Of a stretch of DNA of 49,277 bases, positions 38,113 through 49,199 are shown in pieces. How positions within the stretch are numbered: the stretch's first letter is position 1; the number at the start of each line of letters is the position of its first letter. Below the pieces are notes generated by a model that ran no database searches, had not been told where the DNA came from, and saw only the letters and a program-made list of their open reading frames with translations. The stretch comes from Rhodopirellula sp. SM50 (GTDB lineage: Bacteria; Planctomycetota; Planctomycetia; Pirellulales; Pirellulaceae), in the NCBI RefSeq assembly GCF_002289565.1, contig NZ_NTFY01000002.1:107420-156696 (forward strand), in the 5' to 3' direction. The position numbers were made by a program, and so were the translations under genes.

Positions 38113-40521
38113 ATGTTCTTGTACCCCGCTCTGCTGGCCGGCTTTGCCTTCGTCGCCGTGCCGTTGTTGGTCCATTTGATCAACATGCTGCGTCACCGTC
38201 GACGACGTTGGGCGGCGATGGATTTCTTGTTGGCCAGTTATCGAAAACAAAAAAAGTGGCTGCGACTGCGGCAATTGTTGCTGCTGTTGACCCGTCTGGC
38301 CGTCGCCGCGGTGTTGGTCATGATGCTCTGCGGATGGACCGGCGGCCGTCAACTCCTGGGTGCCCTGGGTGGGCAAACGACGCACCACATCATCATCCTG
38401 GACGACAGCTATTCGATGGGCGACGCCAGCGGGGGCGGTGAAACGACCTCGTATGATCGGGCCTTGCAGGCGTTGCAGCAGCTGACACAACGGTTGGTCA
38501 ACGACGAGGGCAATCATCAAATGACCGTGATGCGCGCCAGTCGCGCTGCCCTGGCCGTCCAGGGTGGCAGCGATTCCGGCGACGTCGCCGCGGACCTGTC
38601 CAGCCAAACCGTCCTGGGCGACAGCAGTCTGATCGCACGCGTGATGGCGACCGCAGTGTCACCGATCCGAACCGATCTGGTCCCGGCGTTGGACCTGGCC
38701 GGCGAATTGGCCGCCGCAACCTCGGCGGACAACCAATACGTCTACATCGCCAGCGACTTTCGCGCCCGAGACTGGGGTTCGACCGAGCGGCTGGCCGAAG
38801 CGATGCGCAAGTTTTCCAGCGACGATCTAAAGGTCCGCATGATCGACTGTGCCAATCGTCCGGAACGGAACCTGGCCGTCACCGATCTCGCCCCCGTCCA
38901 AGACGTCTGGGTCGCCGGTGTTCCCGTTGTCGTCCGCGCGACGATCAAGAACTACAGCGGCCGCGAAGTCAAGAACGTCACACTGGCCTGCCGCGTGATT
39001 CGTTATGGAGACCAGGTTCAATCGGTCGATCCGTCGCGCCGCGTCAGCGGTGTCGTCGATTCGTTGCCCGGGTTGGTCATCGAGTCACTGGCCGCCGGTG
39101 CCGAAATCACCAAATCGTTTCAAGTCTTCATCGCCGAAACCGGGACCCATGCGATCGAAGTGGAACTGCCCTCGGATGCGTTGGCCGCCGACAACCAAAG
39201 AACCTGCACGCTGCCGCTGAGCGATGTCGAACGCGTGCTGGTGATCGATTCGGATCTGGAAGAAGCCGGCGCGTACACCGTCGCTGCCGTACTCGATCCC
39301 GGCAGCCAAGTTCGTATCGGTGCTCAGCCGGACATCAAACCGCCGGCGTTTCTGCGCAGCGCGACAATGGAGATGTTGGCACCTTACCGCGCGATCTACT
39401 TGATGGATTTGCCACAGATCAACGAAACCACCGCAACGGCATTGCAGCAATACGTTGAAGCAGGCGGCGGGATCGCCTGGTTCCTCGGAGACGCCGTTCA
39501 GGCGAACGACTACAACCGCATCTTGTTGACTCAAGATCGACGCCTGTTGCCCGCACCGCTGCAAACGATCGAAACGGTGCCCGTCGGCGGGTCTACCCAA
39601 ACCGGCGATGTCTTGTTCGGCGACAACGATACCTTCCTGGATCCGCTACGCAGCGCCGGGGATGCTTCGCTGTCGATGATCGGCGTCGCAAAGGGGTGGA
39701 CGCTGAGCGATGACGCAGACGCGACCGGAGAGCCCCGTCGCTATCGCAAGGTGTTGGTCCGCCGCGACGGCATTCCCTTGGTCACCGAACACACCTCCGG
39801 CGCGGGAACCGTCATCACCGTGCTCAGCAGTCTCGCCCCGGACTGGACCAACTGGCCCGGCGACCCGACGTTTGTTCCGTTCATGTTGCTGTCCAACGCA
39901 CGGCTCTGGAGCGGCGCCAGCGCGTCGACGTCCCACGCGGTCACCGAACCGCTTCGCAAGACCCTTTCCACCCGATCCTATTTTCCGGAAATGAAATTGG
40001 TGACACCCGCCCAGTCCCCTCCCCGCGTGGTGATGGAAATCATCGGCACCGAAGCGGAAGCGGACACGGTCCGTGTGTCGCTCGATCCGGTCGAACGCTT
40101 GATCGCCAGCGAATCCAACGTCGACGAACTGCTGCGTCCCGGGCTGTTCGAGTGGGGACTTTTGAAAGCCGATGGCGGCGGCGAGGTCATCCCCTCGGCC
40201 AGCACGATCGTCGGGGGTGAGGGTGACTTGGAACGCGCCGACGCTGCCGAGATTCGTCGAGCCCTGCTGCCGATCGACGTGCAATTTGTGTCCAGCGAAG
40301 ATTGGCGGCAACAGAACCAGTTCGCCGGCAGTTCCACCCTCGGGCTGATGCTGTTGGCGCTGCTCGGGTTGCTGTTGGCGGCCGAACAGGCATTGGCCTA
40401 TTGGGCCAGCTATCACACTCGGGCACCCGTTTCGACCGGCGGCACGCTGGCAGCGGATGATCCGCGTGGCGGATCAAAGCGTCACGAATTTGGTTTGGCG
40501 GCGGGAGGGCGATCGGCGTGA
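38113..40521 (+). CDS. BatA-VWA membrane protein (operon B)
   Basis: The protein has 802 residues. The BatA domain covers residues 1-85 with helices at 5-25 and 55-74 and the link HLINMLRHRRRRWAAMDFLL. The VWA domain starts near 92 with metal site DDSYS at 97-101. A beta-rich part follows, then a GATase-like segment (LQQYVEAGGGIAWFLG at about 442-457). A final helix lies near 740-765 (TLGLMLLALLGLLLAAEQAL), followed by a polar tail. It is paralogous to 27936-30065 and about 90 residues longer. It overlaps the next gene by four bases (GTGA). Confidence 0.9.
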   Translation: MFLYPALLAGFAFVAVPLLVHLINMLRHRRRRWAAMDFLLASYRKQKKWLRLRQLLLLLTRLAVAAVLVMMLCGWTGGRQLLGALGGQTTHHIIILDDSYSMGDASGGGETTSYDRALQALQQLTQRLVNDEGNHQMTVMRASRAALAVQGGSDSGDVAADLSSQTVLGDSSLIARVMATAVSPIRTDLVPALDLAGELAAATSADNQYVYIASDFRARDWGSTERLAEAMRKFSSDDLKVRMIDCANRPERNLAVTDLAPVQDVWVAGVPVVVRATIKNYSGREVKNVTLACRVIRYGDQVQSVDPSRRVSGVVDSLPGLVIESLAAGAEITKSFQVFIAETGTHAIEVELPSDALAADNQRTCTLPLSDVERVLVIDSDLEEAGAYTVAAVLDPGSQVRIGAQPDIKPPAFLRSATMEMLAPYRAIYLMDLPQINETTATALQQYVEAGGGIAWFLGDAVQANDYNRILLTQDRRLLPAPLQTIETVPVGGSTQTGDVLFGDNDTFLDPLRSAGDASLSMIGVAKGWTLSDDADATGEPRRYRKVLVRRDGIPLVTEHTSGAGTVITVLSSLAPDWTNWPGDPTFVPFMLLSNARLWSGASASTSHAVTEPLRKTLSTRSYFPEMKLVTPAQSPPRVVMEIIGTEAEADTVRVSLDPVERLIASESNVDELLRPGLFEWGLLKADGGGEVIPSASTIVGGEGDLERADAAEIRRALLPIDVQFVSSEDWRQQNQFAGSSTLGLMLLALLGLLLAAEQALAYWASYHTRAPVSTGGTLAADDPRGGSKRHEFGLAAGGRSA

Positions 40522-43325
40522 ACGAAACACTAGAACAGTCCACCGAGAGCAGCGTGGCGCTGGAGAGCACCGTTTATGAATTCGCCCGCGCCGCGTCGAT
40601 CGAAGGCTGGTGGTGGTGGGCGTTGTTGTTGATCTCGACCGCGGTGGTGATTTTTGGCTGCGCACGGTTTTACCGACGCGACACCGCGGAACTCTCCCGT
40701 TCGGTCCGTTTCACCCTGATTTTTTTGCGGCTGACGATGATCGTCGCCCTGCTGTTTTTCTTCTTTGACCTGCAACGCCGCACCCAGCGCGAGATCCTGC
40801 GACCGAGCGAAGTCGTGGTGTTGGTCGACACCAGCCAAAGTATGTCGCTGGCCCAGTCGGACGCGGTCGGCAGCGAGAGTCGCGCCAAGCGCGCCGCAGA
40901 ACTGCTGGCTGAAAACGAATTGGTTGAACGTCTCGGTCAACAACACCGCGTCAGCGTGTACAGCTTCGGAGACGCCGCCGAACCCCTGTTGTTGCAATCC
41001 GGTGGCGGAACCGAAATGGATTCCGAGCCCGAGCAGGACGACGCGGTCCAGCCGGCAACGTCCATTCGTCAACCCTCACCGGTCGCCATCACCGGTCTGA
41101 TCTTGCTCGGCGTCGCACTGGCGCTGTCGCTCGCATCGCTGTTGGTCGGCGGCTTGTCGGCCCCCACGTCGGATTCGCAGTCCGGCGGTGGACGCGAAAG
41201 CCTGGGCTGGTTGCTGGGCGTGACCGCGGTGACGATGTGCGTCGGCATCTTGTTGTGCGGCTGGGCGTACAGCAGCACCACCTCGCGATCGTTCGCGTCG
41301 CTGGTCGGGTTGGCCGACGACGCGCCCGAAGCAACCGACGATGAAGATTCAAACGAGCAGGCGGATCCGGCCCAGCAACCGATCAAGGTGCTCAACTGGG
41401 AAGACGCCATCGCGGCATCAGCATCGCAAAGCCGGATCGGTGATGCGATCACCAACGTGTTGGCCAGCCACGACCCCACGACGCTGGCCGGCATCGTGGT
41501 GATGACCGATGGGCAAAACAACGGGGGCAGCAACGTGGCCTCGGCGATGGCCCTGGCGAAACGCAGCGAAGTTTCGGTGTACCCCGTCGGGCTCGGCAGC
41601 AGCAAGCCTCCCACGAACGTCCGCGTGGTCGACCTCGATGCCCCCAAACGCGTTTATCCGAACGACAAATTTGCCGTCTCGGCCGTGCTTCAAGGGACCG
41701 GCGGCGACGCGTTGGATATCGAAGTCCAGCTGCTCGACGGATTGGACGCAACCACCGCCGACGGCGGAGCCTCCAATGCGTTGCCGACCGAAGTGATCGA
41801 TTCACAATCGGTCAAATTGAACGGCGACGGCTCCCTGGTCGGCATCAAATTCGAGCTTGAACCCCAATCGGTCGGACGGCGACGACTGGCCATCCGAATT
41901 CTGCCGGTCGAGAAGGACCAAAACCAAAAAGATGATGTCAGCGACGCGCGGTACGAAGTCGTCGCGCGTAAGTTACGCGTGCTCACGATCGCCGGCGGTC
42001 CGACCCGCGAATACCGCTTCGTCCGAAACCTGCTGCACCGAGAAAAATCAATCCGCTTGGACACCTGGCTGCAAACCGGTCAACCGGGAATGAGCCAGGA
42101 CGCCGATCAACTGTTGACCGAGTTTCCCGCGACCCCGGCGGAGCTGTTCGAGTATGACGCGATCGCGATGTTCGATCCCGATTGGACTCAGATCCCTGCG
42201 GCCTCGATCGAGTTGCTCGATCGCTGGCTCGCTTCCCAGTCGGGAGGCTTGATCATCGTCGGCGGACCGGTCTATCACCCCCGATGGCTGCGTCTGCGGA
42301 CCGACCCGCGCGTCGCCCGCATCGCCAGCTTCTTCCCGGTCACCTTTTCCAGTCGAGGGTTGATGATGGGATCGGGTCGCGAAGGGGGCGAGACGGCTTG
42401 GCCGCTGGAATTCACCCCCGAGGCGCGGCGCGCCGAGTTCCTGTGGGTGACCGATGAACCGGAGACCAGCTTCGAAGCCTGGGATTCGTTCGGCGGCGTC
42501 TATGATTACGTCGGCGTCAAAGCGGCCAAACCGATCGCCAAGGTTTACGCCTATTTCTCCGATCCGACGACGCGGATCTCGGATTCGTTACCCGTTTACA
42601 TGGCCAGCCAGTTCTATGGCGCCGGTCGCGTGTTCTTTCAGGGCAGCGGCGAAATGTGGCGGATGCGCCGCGAAAGCGATGCCTACTTTGATAACTACTA
42701 CACCAAACTGATTCGCTGGGTCAGCGAAGGACGGTTGTTGCGTGACAGCAACCGGGGCTTGCTGTTGGTCGATTCGCCCCGGGCAATGGTCGGCGACACC
42801 ATCACCGTTCGTGCGGTGTTGACCGACGAGCAGTTCGAGCCGCTGACCGTGCCGGAGGTCAAGGCAAAACTGATCACGCCCAAGGGCGTTGAAGACGTTC
42901 GTCTGACGCCCGTCGAAGGCGAATCGCGACCGGGAATTTACAGCGGTCGATTTGTCGTTCGCACCGACGGCAATCACGAATTGCGTCTGACACTCGGCGA
43001 CGCGCTCGGTGAAGAAGTCTTTCGCCAAAACGTGCAGGTGCGGCTGCCGACGGTCGAACTGGAACGCCCCCGCCGCAACGACGAAGACTTGGCGAGCTTG
43101 GCCGAGACGACGGGCGGGGAATACTGGAAAGTCGAAGCCGACGCGGCGGGAGACTCGCTGACCGAAAACATCGTCGGCACCATCAGCCCCCAGCCCCAAA
43201 CCACGATTCTTCCCGGAACCCCCGACGCGATTTTCACCGAGCGCAGAAACGCAATGCTGTTGTGGCTGATCGCCAGTGTGCTGACAATGGAATGGGTCAT
43301 TCGCAGACTACACAGGTTGGCTTAA
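40518..43325 (+). CDS. VWA/GATase-like protein with a membrane hairpin inside the VWA domain (operon B)
   Basis: The protein has 935 residues and starts with GTG 40518 in a GTGA overlap. Helices lie at about 32-51 and 63-83. The VWA metal site DTSQS is at 104-108. Two further hydrophobic segments at about 189-212 and 229-251 stand before the remaining VWA motifs (SRIGDAITNVL at 305-315 and VVMTDGQNN at 327-335), so the domain is interrupted by a membrane hairpin. A GATase-like region follows (YDAIAMFDPDW, LASQSGGLIIVGGPVYH), then a beta-rich part and a last helix near 910-925. It corresponds to the operon A gene at 21351, which has no such insert. Confidence 0.88.
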   Translation: MNETLEQSTESSVALESTVYEFARAASIEGWWWWALLLISTAVVIFGCARFYRRDTAELSRSVRFTLIFLRLTMIVALLFFFFDLQRRTQREILRPSEVVVLVDTSQSMSLAQSDAVGSESRAKRAAELLAENELVERLGQQHRVSVYSFGDAAEPLLLQSGGGTEMDSEPEQDDAVQPATSIRQPSPVAITGLILLGVALALSLASLLVGGLSAPTSDSQSGGGRESLGWLLGVTAVTMCVGILLCGWAYSSTTSRSFASLVGLADDAPEATDDEDSNEQADPAQQPIKVLNWEDAIAASASQSRIGDAITNVLASHDPTTLAGIVVMTDGQNNGGSNVASAMALAKRSEVSVYPVGLGSSKPPTNVRVVDLDAPKRVYPNDKFAVSAVLQGTGGDALDIEVQLLDGLDATTADGGASNALPTEVIDSQSVKLNGDGSLVGIKFELEPQSVGRRRLAIRILPVEKDQNQKDDVSDARYEVVARKLRVLTIAGGPTREYRFVRNLLHREKSIRLDTWLQTGQPGMSQDADQLLTEFPATPAELFEYDAIAMFDPDWTQIPAASIELLDRWLASQSGGLIIVGGPVYHPRWLRLRTDPRVARIASFFPVTFSSRGLMMGSGREGGETAWPLEFTPEARRAEFLWVTDEPETSFEAWDSFGGVYDYVGVKAAKPIAKVYAYFSDPTTRISDSLPVYMASQFYGAGRVFFQGSGEMWRMRRESDAYFDNYYTKLIRWVSEGRLLRDSNRGLLLVDSPRAMVGDTITVRAVLTDEQFEPLTVPEVKAKLITPKGVEDVRLTPVEGESRPGIYSGRFVVRTDGNHELRLTLGDALGEEVFRQNVQVRLPTVELERPRRNDEDLASLAETTGGEYWKVEADAAGDSLTENIVGTISPQPQTTILPGTPDAIFTERRNAMLLWLIASVLTMEWVIRRLHRLA

Positions 43326-43326
43326 C

Positions 43327-45678
43327 ATGCTTGATCCCGAACTTCAATCGTTGCTTCAATCGCTGCGTGGGCGGATCCGCCGCTACGTGGTTTGGGACTC
43401 GGTGCTGGCGATCATCGCCGTCGTTCTGGTGGCGTTTTGGATCGGACTGTTGATCGACTACGTGCCCGTCACACTCGGCGGCACCGAAATGCCTCGCTCG
43501 GCACGCGGGATCCTGCTCGCCGCCGTCGGATTTGCGGTGTTCGTGATCGTTGTCCGAATGCTGATCGATCGATTGAGCCGGCCGCTTCCCGACGACAGTT
43601 TGGCGTTGTTGGTCGAACGACATCATCCGCAACTCGCCGGCCGATTGGTGACCGCCGTCCAGTTGTCGCGACCGGGCCGAACGGGCGATTCGCACTCGCC
43701 CGACCTGTTGCGTCTGGTACACCGTGAAGCATCCGAGTCGGTGGACGAAGTGGATCCGGGGCGTGTGTTTCGGATGCAACCCCTGATACAGAAAGCCGCC
43801 TTGGCCGGACCGCTGTTGCTGTTGGCGCTGATGTTTGCCGCCTACAGCCCGAGTGCGTTCGCCCGCGCGGCGGCTCGATTGACGCTACTGTCTGACGCCC
43901 GGTGGCCGCGGCGGGCCAGACTGGAAATGGTCGGAGTCGACTTGCCGACCGTCAGTGCGTCCAACATCCAAGATTCCGACCCACAGCGAATCGAATTTGA
44001 AAACGGCGTGATGCGATTGCCCACCGGCAGCAGCGGTATCTTGCGGATTCGCGCCTCCGCCGAGGACGCCGAAGTCCCCTCGGCGTGCACCGTCTATTAC
44101 GAAACCGATGACGGCACCCGCGGACAATCCAACATGCGTCGGGTGGGACGCCAGCGCGACGGCTACCAAGCGTTTGTGCTCGACGGCCCCCCGCTCAGCA
44201 ACCTCGCGTCGTCGTTTTCGTTCTCCATCCAAGGCCTCGATGATCGATTGGTCGACTATCGGATCGAAGCCGCCGAGCCCCCGGCGATTTCGGCGATGAA
44301 TGTCAAGATTCGTTACCCCGATTACCTCCGTGATTCCGCCACCTCCACCGCAACGGATGAATCCGAATACGATTTCGAAACTCCCTACCAAGCCGGTTTG
44401 CGGATCAGCGAAGGCAGCGGTGTGACGCTGGAAGCGGTTTCGAGTCTGCCGTTGGGCGATGTCGACGTGGTGCTGGAATCGGATGGGCAAGAAACCCGAG
44501 TGACGGACCTGACGTACGCCGATGACCGCCAGTCCGTGCGGTTGAAACTGGACACCTTCGACAATCCGACCGCGATCCGCATCGTCCCCTCCGACCCCGA
44601 TGGCATCAGCGCCCAGGCGCCGTTCCGATATTTCCTGGGCGCCATTCTCGATGAACCTCCCAGCGTCTCGCTAGCGCTCAACGGCATCCAATCCGCGGTC
44701 ACACCGATCGCCCGACTGCCGCTGGAATGTGTCGCCGAAGATGACTACGGCGTCGTTTCGGTGACCGCATTCGTCGCCCAGAGCGCCTCGGCCAACCAAG
44801 GGGATGGCGGAAACGCCTCTGCCCCGCCGGAACTGGCCGAGCCGATCTCGCAACGGCTGGAATTGGACCGTGATGGACAGGCCGGTGCCGTCATCGATCT
44901 TCGTGAACTGACCAATTCCGGGCAGATCCCCGCCTTGCAGCCCGGCAGCGCGATCAGCGTCTATGCCGAAGCACGCGACGGATACAACTTGGACGGAACC
45001 CATCTGACCACCAGCGAAATCTATCGCTTGCAAGTTGTGACGCCTGAGGAACTGTTGACGCTGATGGAGCGACGGGAACTCGGACTCCGCACCCGGCTCG
45101 AACAAACCGTCACCGAAACCCAGGGACTGCGCGACCAACTCGCTGGATTCCGATCCGATCGGTTCGAGCTGTTGATGGAACGCCAGCAAGGCGAATCGGA
45201 ACAACAGACACGGCAACGCGAACTGCGAATCATCGGGCTGCGGGTCCAACAAAGTGGCTTGCAGGCCAGCAAAACCGCCGAAGAATTGACCGGGATCGCC
45301 GAGTCGCTTGACGACCTGCTGTTGGAAATGGTCAACAATCGAGTTGACTCCAAAGATCGACAGGAAAGACTTGGCAGTGGCGTCCGCGATCCGCTGCGGA
45401 AGATCGTCGATGTCTCCATGGAGCAGCTCAAGCAGCAGATCCGAGCGATCGAAGGTTCCATCGAACAGCCCGAACAGGCCCTGGAGCACACCGAGGCCGC
45501 GATCCAGACCGCCGACCAAGTGCTCTTGGAGCTGACGGCCGTTTTGGAGAAGATGCTTGACTTGGAAAGCTACAATGAGCTGTTGGACTTGGTTCGCGGC
45601 CTGATCCAGGATCAAGAACAACTCAAAGAAGACACCCAGCAAGAACGTAAAAACCGTGTCAAAGACCTGTTCAAATAA
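43327..45678 (+). CDS. DUF4175-like membrane protein (operon B)
   Basis: The protein has 783 residues and starts one base after the previous stop. Helices lie at about 23-43, 62-80 and 155-175, with LVERHHPQLAGRLVTAVQL between the second and third, as in operon A (FPGLGERLLTAAYL). A beta-rich extracytoplasmic part follows to about 580, then a coiled-coil end (about 580-783) rich in Gln/Glu/Arg. It matches the first 600 or so residues of the operon A giant protein. A 34-bp gap leads to the next gene. Confidence 0.85.
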   Translation: MLDPELQSLLQSLRGRIRRYVVWDSVLAIIAVVLVAFWIGLLIDYVPVTLGGTEMPRSARGILLAAVGFAVFVIVVRMLIDRLSRPLPDDSLALLVERHHPQLAGRLVTAVQLSRPGRTGDSHSPDLLRLVHREASESVDEVDPGRVFRMQPLIQKAALAGPLLLLALMFAAYSPSAFARAAARLTLLSDARWPRRARLEMVGVDLPTVSASNIQDSDPQRIEFENGVMRLPTGSSGILRIRASAEDAEVPSACTVYYETDDGTRGQSNMRRVGRQRDGYQAFVLDGPPLSNLASSFSFSIQGLDDRLVDYRIEAAEPPAISAMNVKIRYPDYLRDSATSTATDESEYDFETPYQAGLRISEGSGVTLEAVSSLPLGDVDVVLESDGQETRVTDLTYADDRQSVRLKLDTFDNPTAIRIVPSDPDGISAQAPFRYFLGAILDEPPSVSLALNGIQSAVTPIARLPLECVAEDDYGVVSVTAFVAQSASANQGDGGNASAPPELAEPISQRLELDRDGQAGAVIDLRELTNSGQIPALQPGSAISVYAEARDGYNLDGTHLTTSEIYRLQVVTPEELLTLMERRELGLRTRLEQTVTETQGLRDQLAGFRSDRFELLMERQQGESEQQTRQRELRIIGLRVQQSGLQASKTAEELTGIAESLDDLLLEMVNNRVDSKDRQERLGSGVRDPLRKIVDVSMEQLKQQIRAIEGSIEQPEQALEHTEAAIQTADQVLLELTAVLEKMLDLESYNELLDLVRGLIQDQEQLKEDTQQERKNRVKDLFK

Positions 45679-45712
45679 CCGGCACTAAACTGCCGCAGAC
45701 CTGGAAAACGAT

Positions 45713-47587
45713 ATGTGGGACAATGACTTGATGAATGAATCGAATCGCTCGGTCACAAGTCGAGCCGCCATGCGTCAATCCACTCCCTTCCGCGTCCTCG
45801 CGGCCGGTCTCTTCGTCCTCTCGGCCTCCCTCTGTGGGGCCGGCACCGCCACCGCCCAAGATCCTGCCCCGGAGTCGGATCTGGTGCTCCGCCAAGCCGG
45901 CGTCGCCGATCGCTACCAACGTCTCGAAGAACTGTTGCTGCGTCTGGCTGACGTCGAGGCCGCTGAAAACCCCGACCGCGCGGCGTTGCTGCGTCAGGCG
46001 GCCAAGCAGTCTCGAGAAAAGTTCGTGTTGCAGCAACTTAGAAACGCCAGCGAAGCACTCCGAAACGAAAAATTCTCCGACGCCGTCAGCAATCAAGATT
46101 CGGCCAGCACCGGTCTGGCCGAGATCTTGAAACTGTTGACCAGCGAAGACCGGGCCAACCGGATTCGCGATGAAAAAGAGCGGTTGTCGAAGATGATCAA
46201 GGATCTCAAACGCATCGAACGCTCTCAACGAAGCACCCGTGCGCGGACCGAAAACGGGGCCGAACTCGATCAACTCGAGAAAGAACAGGAGTCGATCGCT
46301 GAACGCGGACAAGAGTTGAAGGACCAGCTCGCCGAGGAAAACGGGGGAGACAAGGAGTCGGGAGACAAGGAGTCGGGAGACAAGGAGTCGGGAGACAAGG
46401 AGTCGGGAGACAAGGAGTCGGGAGACAAGGAGACGGGAGACAAGGAGACGGGAGACAAGGAGACGGGAGACAAGGAGACGGGAGACAAGGAGGGAGAACC
46501 TAAGGAGGGAGAACCTAAGGAGGGAGAACCTAAGGAGGGAGAACCTAAGGAGGGAGAACCTAAGGAGGGAGAACCTAAGGAGGGAGAACCCAAGGAGGGA
46601 GAACCCAAGGAGGGAGAACCCAAGGAGGGAGAAGCTAAGGAAGGAGAAGCTAAGGAAGGGGAAGCCAAGGAAGGGGAAGCCAAGGAGGGGAAAGAGCAAT
46701 CTGGATCGGAGCAGCAGGGCCAGCAAGGCGAGCAGGGACAACAAAGTCAGCAGCCACAATCGCCGCAGCAACAGGCCGAACAGAAGTTGCAGCAGGCGAT
46801 CGAGAAGATGCGGCAAGCGGAGCAGGACTTGGAACAGTCCAAGCGAGACGAAGCGGTCGAGGACCAGTTGGCGGCCGAAGAAAATCTGCGTCAGGCGATC
46901 GACGAACTCGAACAAATCCTGCGTCAACTTCGGGAAGAAGAGATGCAGAGGGAACTTGCCCGACTGGAGAGTCGTCTGAAGAAGATGGCTGCGATGCAAT
47001 CCAAAGTGATCGACGACACCGCGGAATTGGCTGCGACCCCGAAATCGCAACGCAACCGGCAAACGGACTTAAAAGCGGGCGATTTATCCTTTGATCAAAA
47101 GAAAATCACGGTCGAAGCAGATCGGGCGATGCTGCTGCTGCGGGAAGAAGGCTCCAGCGTGGCGTTTCCCGAAGTGGTGGCGCAAATCCGAGACGAAAGT
47201 GAGCGAATTGCCCAGAGATTAGGCAAAACGCAAATTGATGCCGTCACACAAGGCATTCAACAAGATGTCCTCGCCGCCATCGAAGAAATGATTGGCGCTT
47301 TACAGCAGGCTCAACGAGACCTGGAAAAACAAAAACAACAGGGCCAATCCGCCCCCCAACAGGCCGGACAGCCCGGAGAACAACCGCTCGTGGGCGCGAT
47401 TTCCGAGCTGAAACTGATCCGAACGATGGAAACCAGGATCAAATCGACAACACAACGTTATGCCGGACTCCTACAATCGGATGAGACTTCGGCACAGGAC
47501 GTGCTTCCTTTGCTAAAGAACTTGTCCGATCGCCAGGCTAGGCTGTACAAAATAACGCGTGACTTGGTGATGCAGCGCAATAAGTAA
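45713..47587 (+). CDS. Exported coiled-coil protein with GDKES/GEPKE repeats (operon B)
   Basis: The protein has 624 residues. A signal peptide has a likely cut after Ala48 (GTATA then QDP). Helical coiled-coil segments cover about 55-210, charged repeats 212-325, a Q-rich coil about 330-440, a linker, and a coiled-coil end to 624. ATG 45713 is used; ATG 45731 and 45770 are alternatives and the last gives a short standard signal. The protein is probably an extended periplasmic rod. It resembles the coiled-coil part of the operon A giant protein, but with K/E repeats instead of GQQQ. No enzymatic motif is seen. Confidence 0.88.
   Translation: MWDNDLMNESNRSVTSRAAMRQSTPFRVLAAGLFVLSASLCGAGTATAQDPAPESDLVLRQAGVADRYQRLEELLLRLADVEAAENPDRAALLRQAAKQSREKFVLQQLRNASEALRNEKFSDAVSNQDSASTGLAEILKLLTSEDRANRIRDEKERLSKMIKDLKRIERSQRSTRARTENGAELDQLEKEQESIAERGQELKDQLAEENGGDKESGDKESGDKESGDKESGDKESGDKETGDKETGDKETGDKETGDKEGEPKEGEPKEGEPKEGEPKEGEPKEGEPKEGEPKEGEPKEGEPKEGEAKEGEAKEGEAKEGEAKEGKEQSGSEQQGQQGEQGQQSQQPQSPQQQAEQKLQQAIEKMRQAEQDLEQSKRDEAVEDQLAAEENLRQAIDELEQILRQLREEEMQRELARLESRLKKMAAMQSKVIDDTAELAATPKSQRNRQTDLKAGDLSFDQKKITVEADRAMLLLREEGSSVAFPEVVAQIRDESERIAQRLGKTQIDAVTQGIQQDVLAAIEEMIGALQQAQRDLEKQKQQGQSAPQQAGQPGEQPLVGAISELKLIRTMETRIKSTTQRYAGLLQSDETSAQDVLPLLKNLSDRQARLYKITRDLVMQRNK
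46346..46687 (+). repeat. 15-bp tandem repeats encoding [15 protein letters not shown] and GEAKE
   Basis: The array has 5 GDKES and 4 GDKET units (46346-46480), a 12-bp GDKE part, 9 GEPKE units (46493-46627) and 4 GEAKE units (46628-46687), all in frame. Neighbouring units are almost identical and change in blocks, which shows stepwise local expansion. The product alternates Lys with acidic residues. Confidence 0.95.
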
Positions 47588-47612
47588 GCGACTCCAACAC
47601 AGGCGGACCACT

Positions 47613-48707
<1,095 letters not shown>

Positions 48708-48791
48708 GCGCCCGTTCCGCCGTGGGTGACAAGCGTCTCGCTGCGGGAGACGTCAAATCTTTTGCTGCAGCCTTTCGCACCCCATTTAGTT

Positions 48792-48836
48792 TCTCTCCCT
48801 CTGGGAGAGACGGCGTTTGCGCAGCAAGCAAACGCC
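48792..48836 (+). terminator. Two consecutive hairpins after operon B
   Basis: TCTCTCCC-TCT-GGGAGAGA (48792-48810) is a perfect 8-bp stem. GGCGTTTGC (48812-48820) pairs perfectly with GCAAACGCC (48828-48836). They start 84 bp past the stop of the last gene of operon B. There is no T-run, so factor-independent termination is not certain. Confidence 0.45.
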
Positions 48837-48937
48837 AGAGAGGGCCGGCGGCTTGCGAGAGTCTTGACGACTCCCGCTATGATCAACTCCGCCACTTCGA
48901 CAATTGACGTCCCGAACAGCGAGACCGGGCGGCTAAA

Positions 48938-49078
48938 GCCCAATACCGCTAAGCTAAGCGTCGATTCTTCAGATGAGGGCCCGTAGGCTCGCGCCAAACG
49001 GCTGATATTCGTTTGAGATCAGCCGGTTCGCGCCAGCGTCCGGGCCTCCTGATTCATGTTAACTTAGCGGTATTGGGC
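48938..49078. repeat. Inverted repeat with nested palindrome
   Basis: GCCCAATACCGCTAAG (48938-48953) pairs perfectly with CTTAGCGGTATTGGGC (49063-49078). Inside are GGCCCGTAGGCTCGCGCC (48978-48995) and GATCAGCCGGTTCGCGC (49017-49033), which match the element at 11141-11215. Confidence 0.75.
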
Positions 49079-49199
49079 TAAAGCCTGCACACCAGCGCAC
49101 GTTGGTGTCTAGCCTTTAGGCGATGCTTGCTCGCTGCGGAGCAGCGAGACCGGGCGGCTAAAGCCTGCACACCAGCGCACGTTGGTGTCTAGCCTTTAG
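49076..49199. repeat. 78-bp palindromic element (copy 2) flanked by 44-bp direct copies
   Basis: 49076-49119 and 49156-49199 are identical 44-bp sequences, each an imperfect hairpin from CTAAAGCCTGCACACC to GTGTCTAGCCTTTAG. Between and across them, 49100-49177 matches the reverse complement of 27781-27859, with the central hairpin TCGCTGC-GGA-GCAGCGA at 49131-49147. Confidence 0.8.

Noticed and set aside
45671..47062. Long minus-strand frame with LLVSR-type repeats opposite the exported coiled-coil gene
   Set aside because: It is created by the 15-bp array on the other strand. It has no start context or domain, while the plus-strand protein has a signal peptide and operon context.
48726..48986. 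Short plus-strand frame after operon B
   Set aside because: It runs through two hairpins and into the palindromic repeats, with no ribosome site or conserved look.
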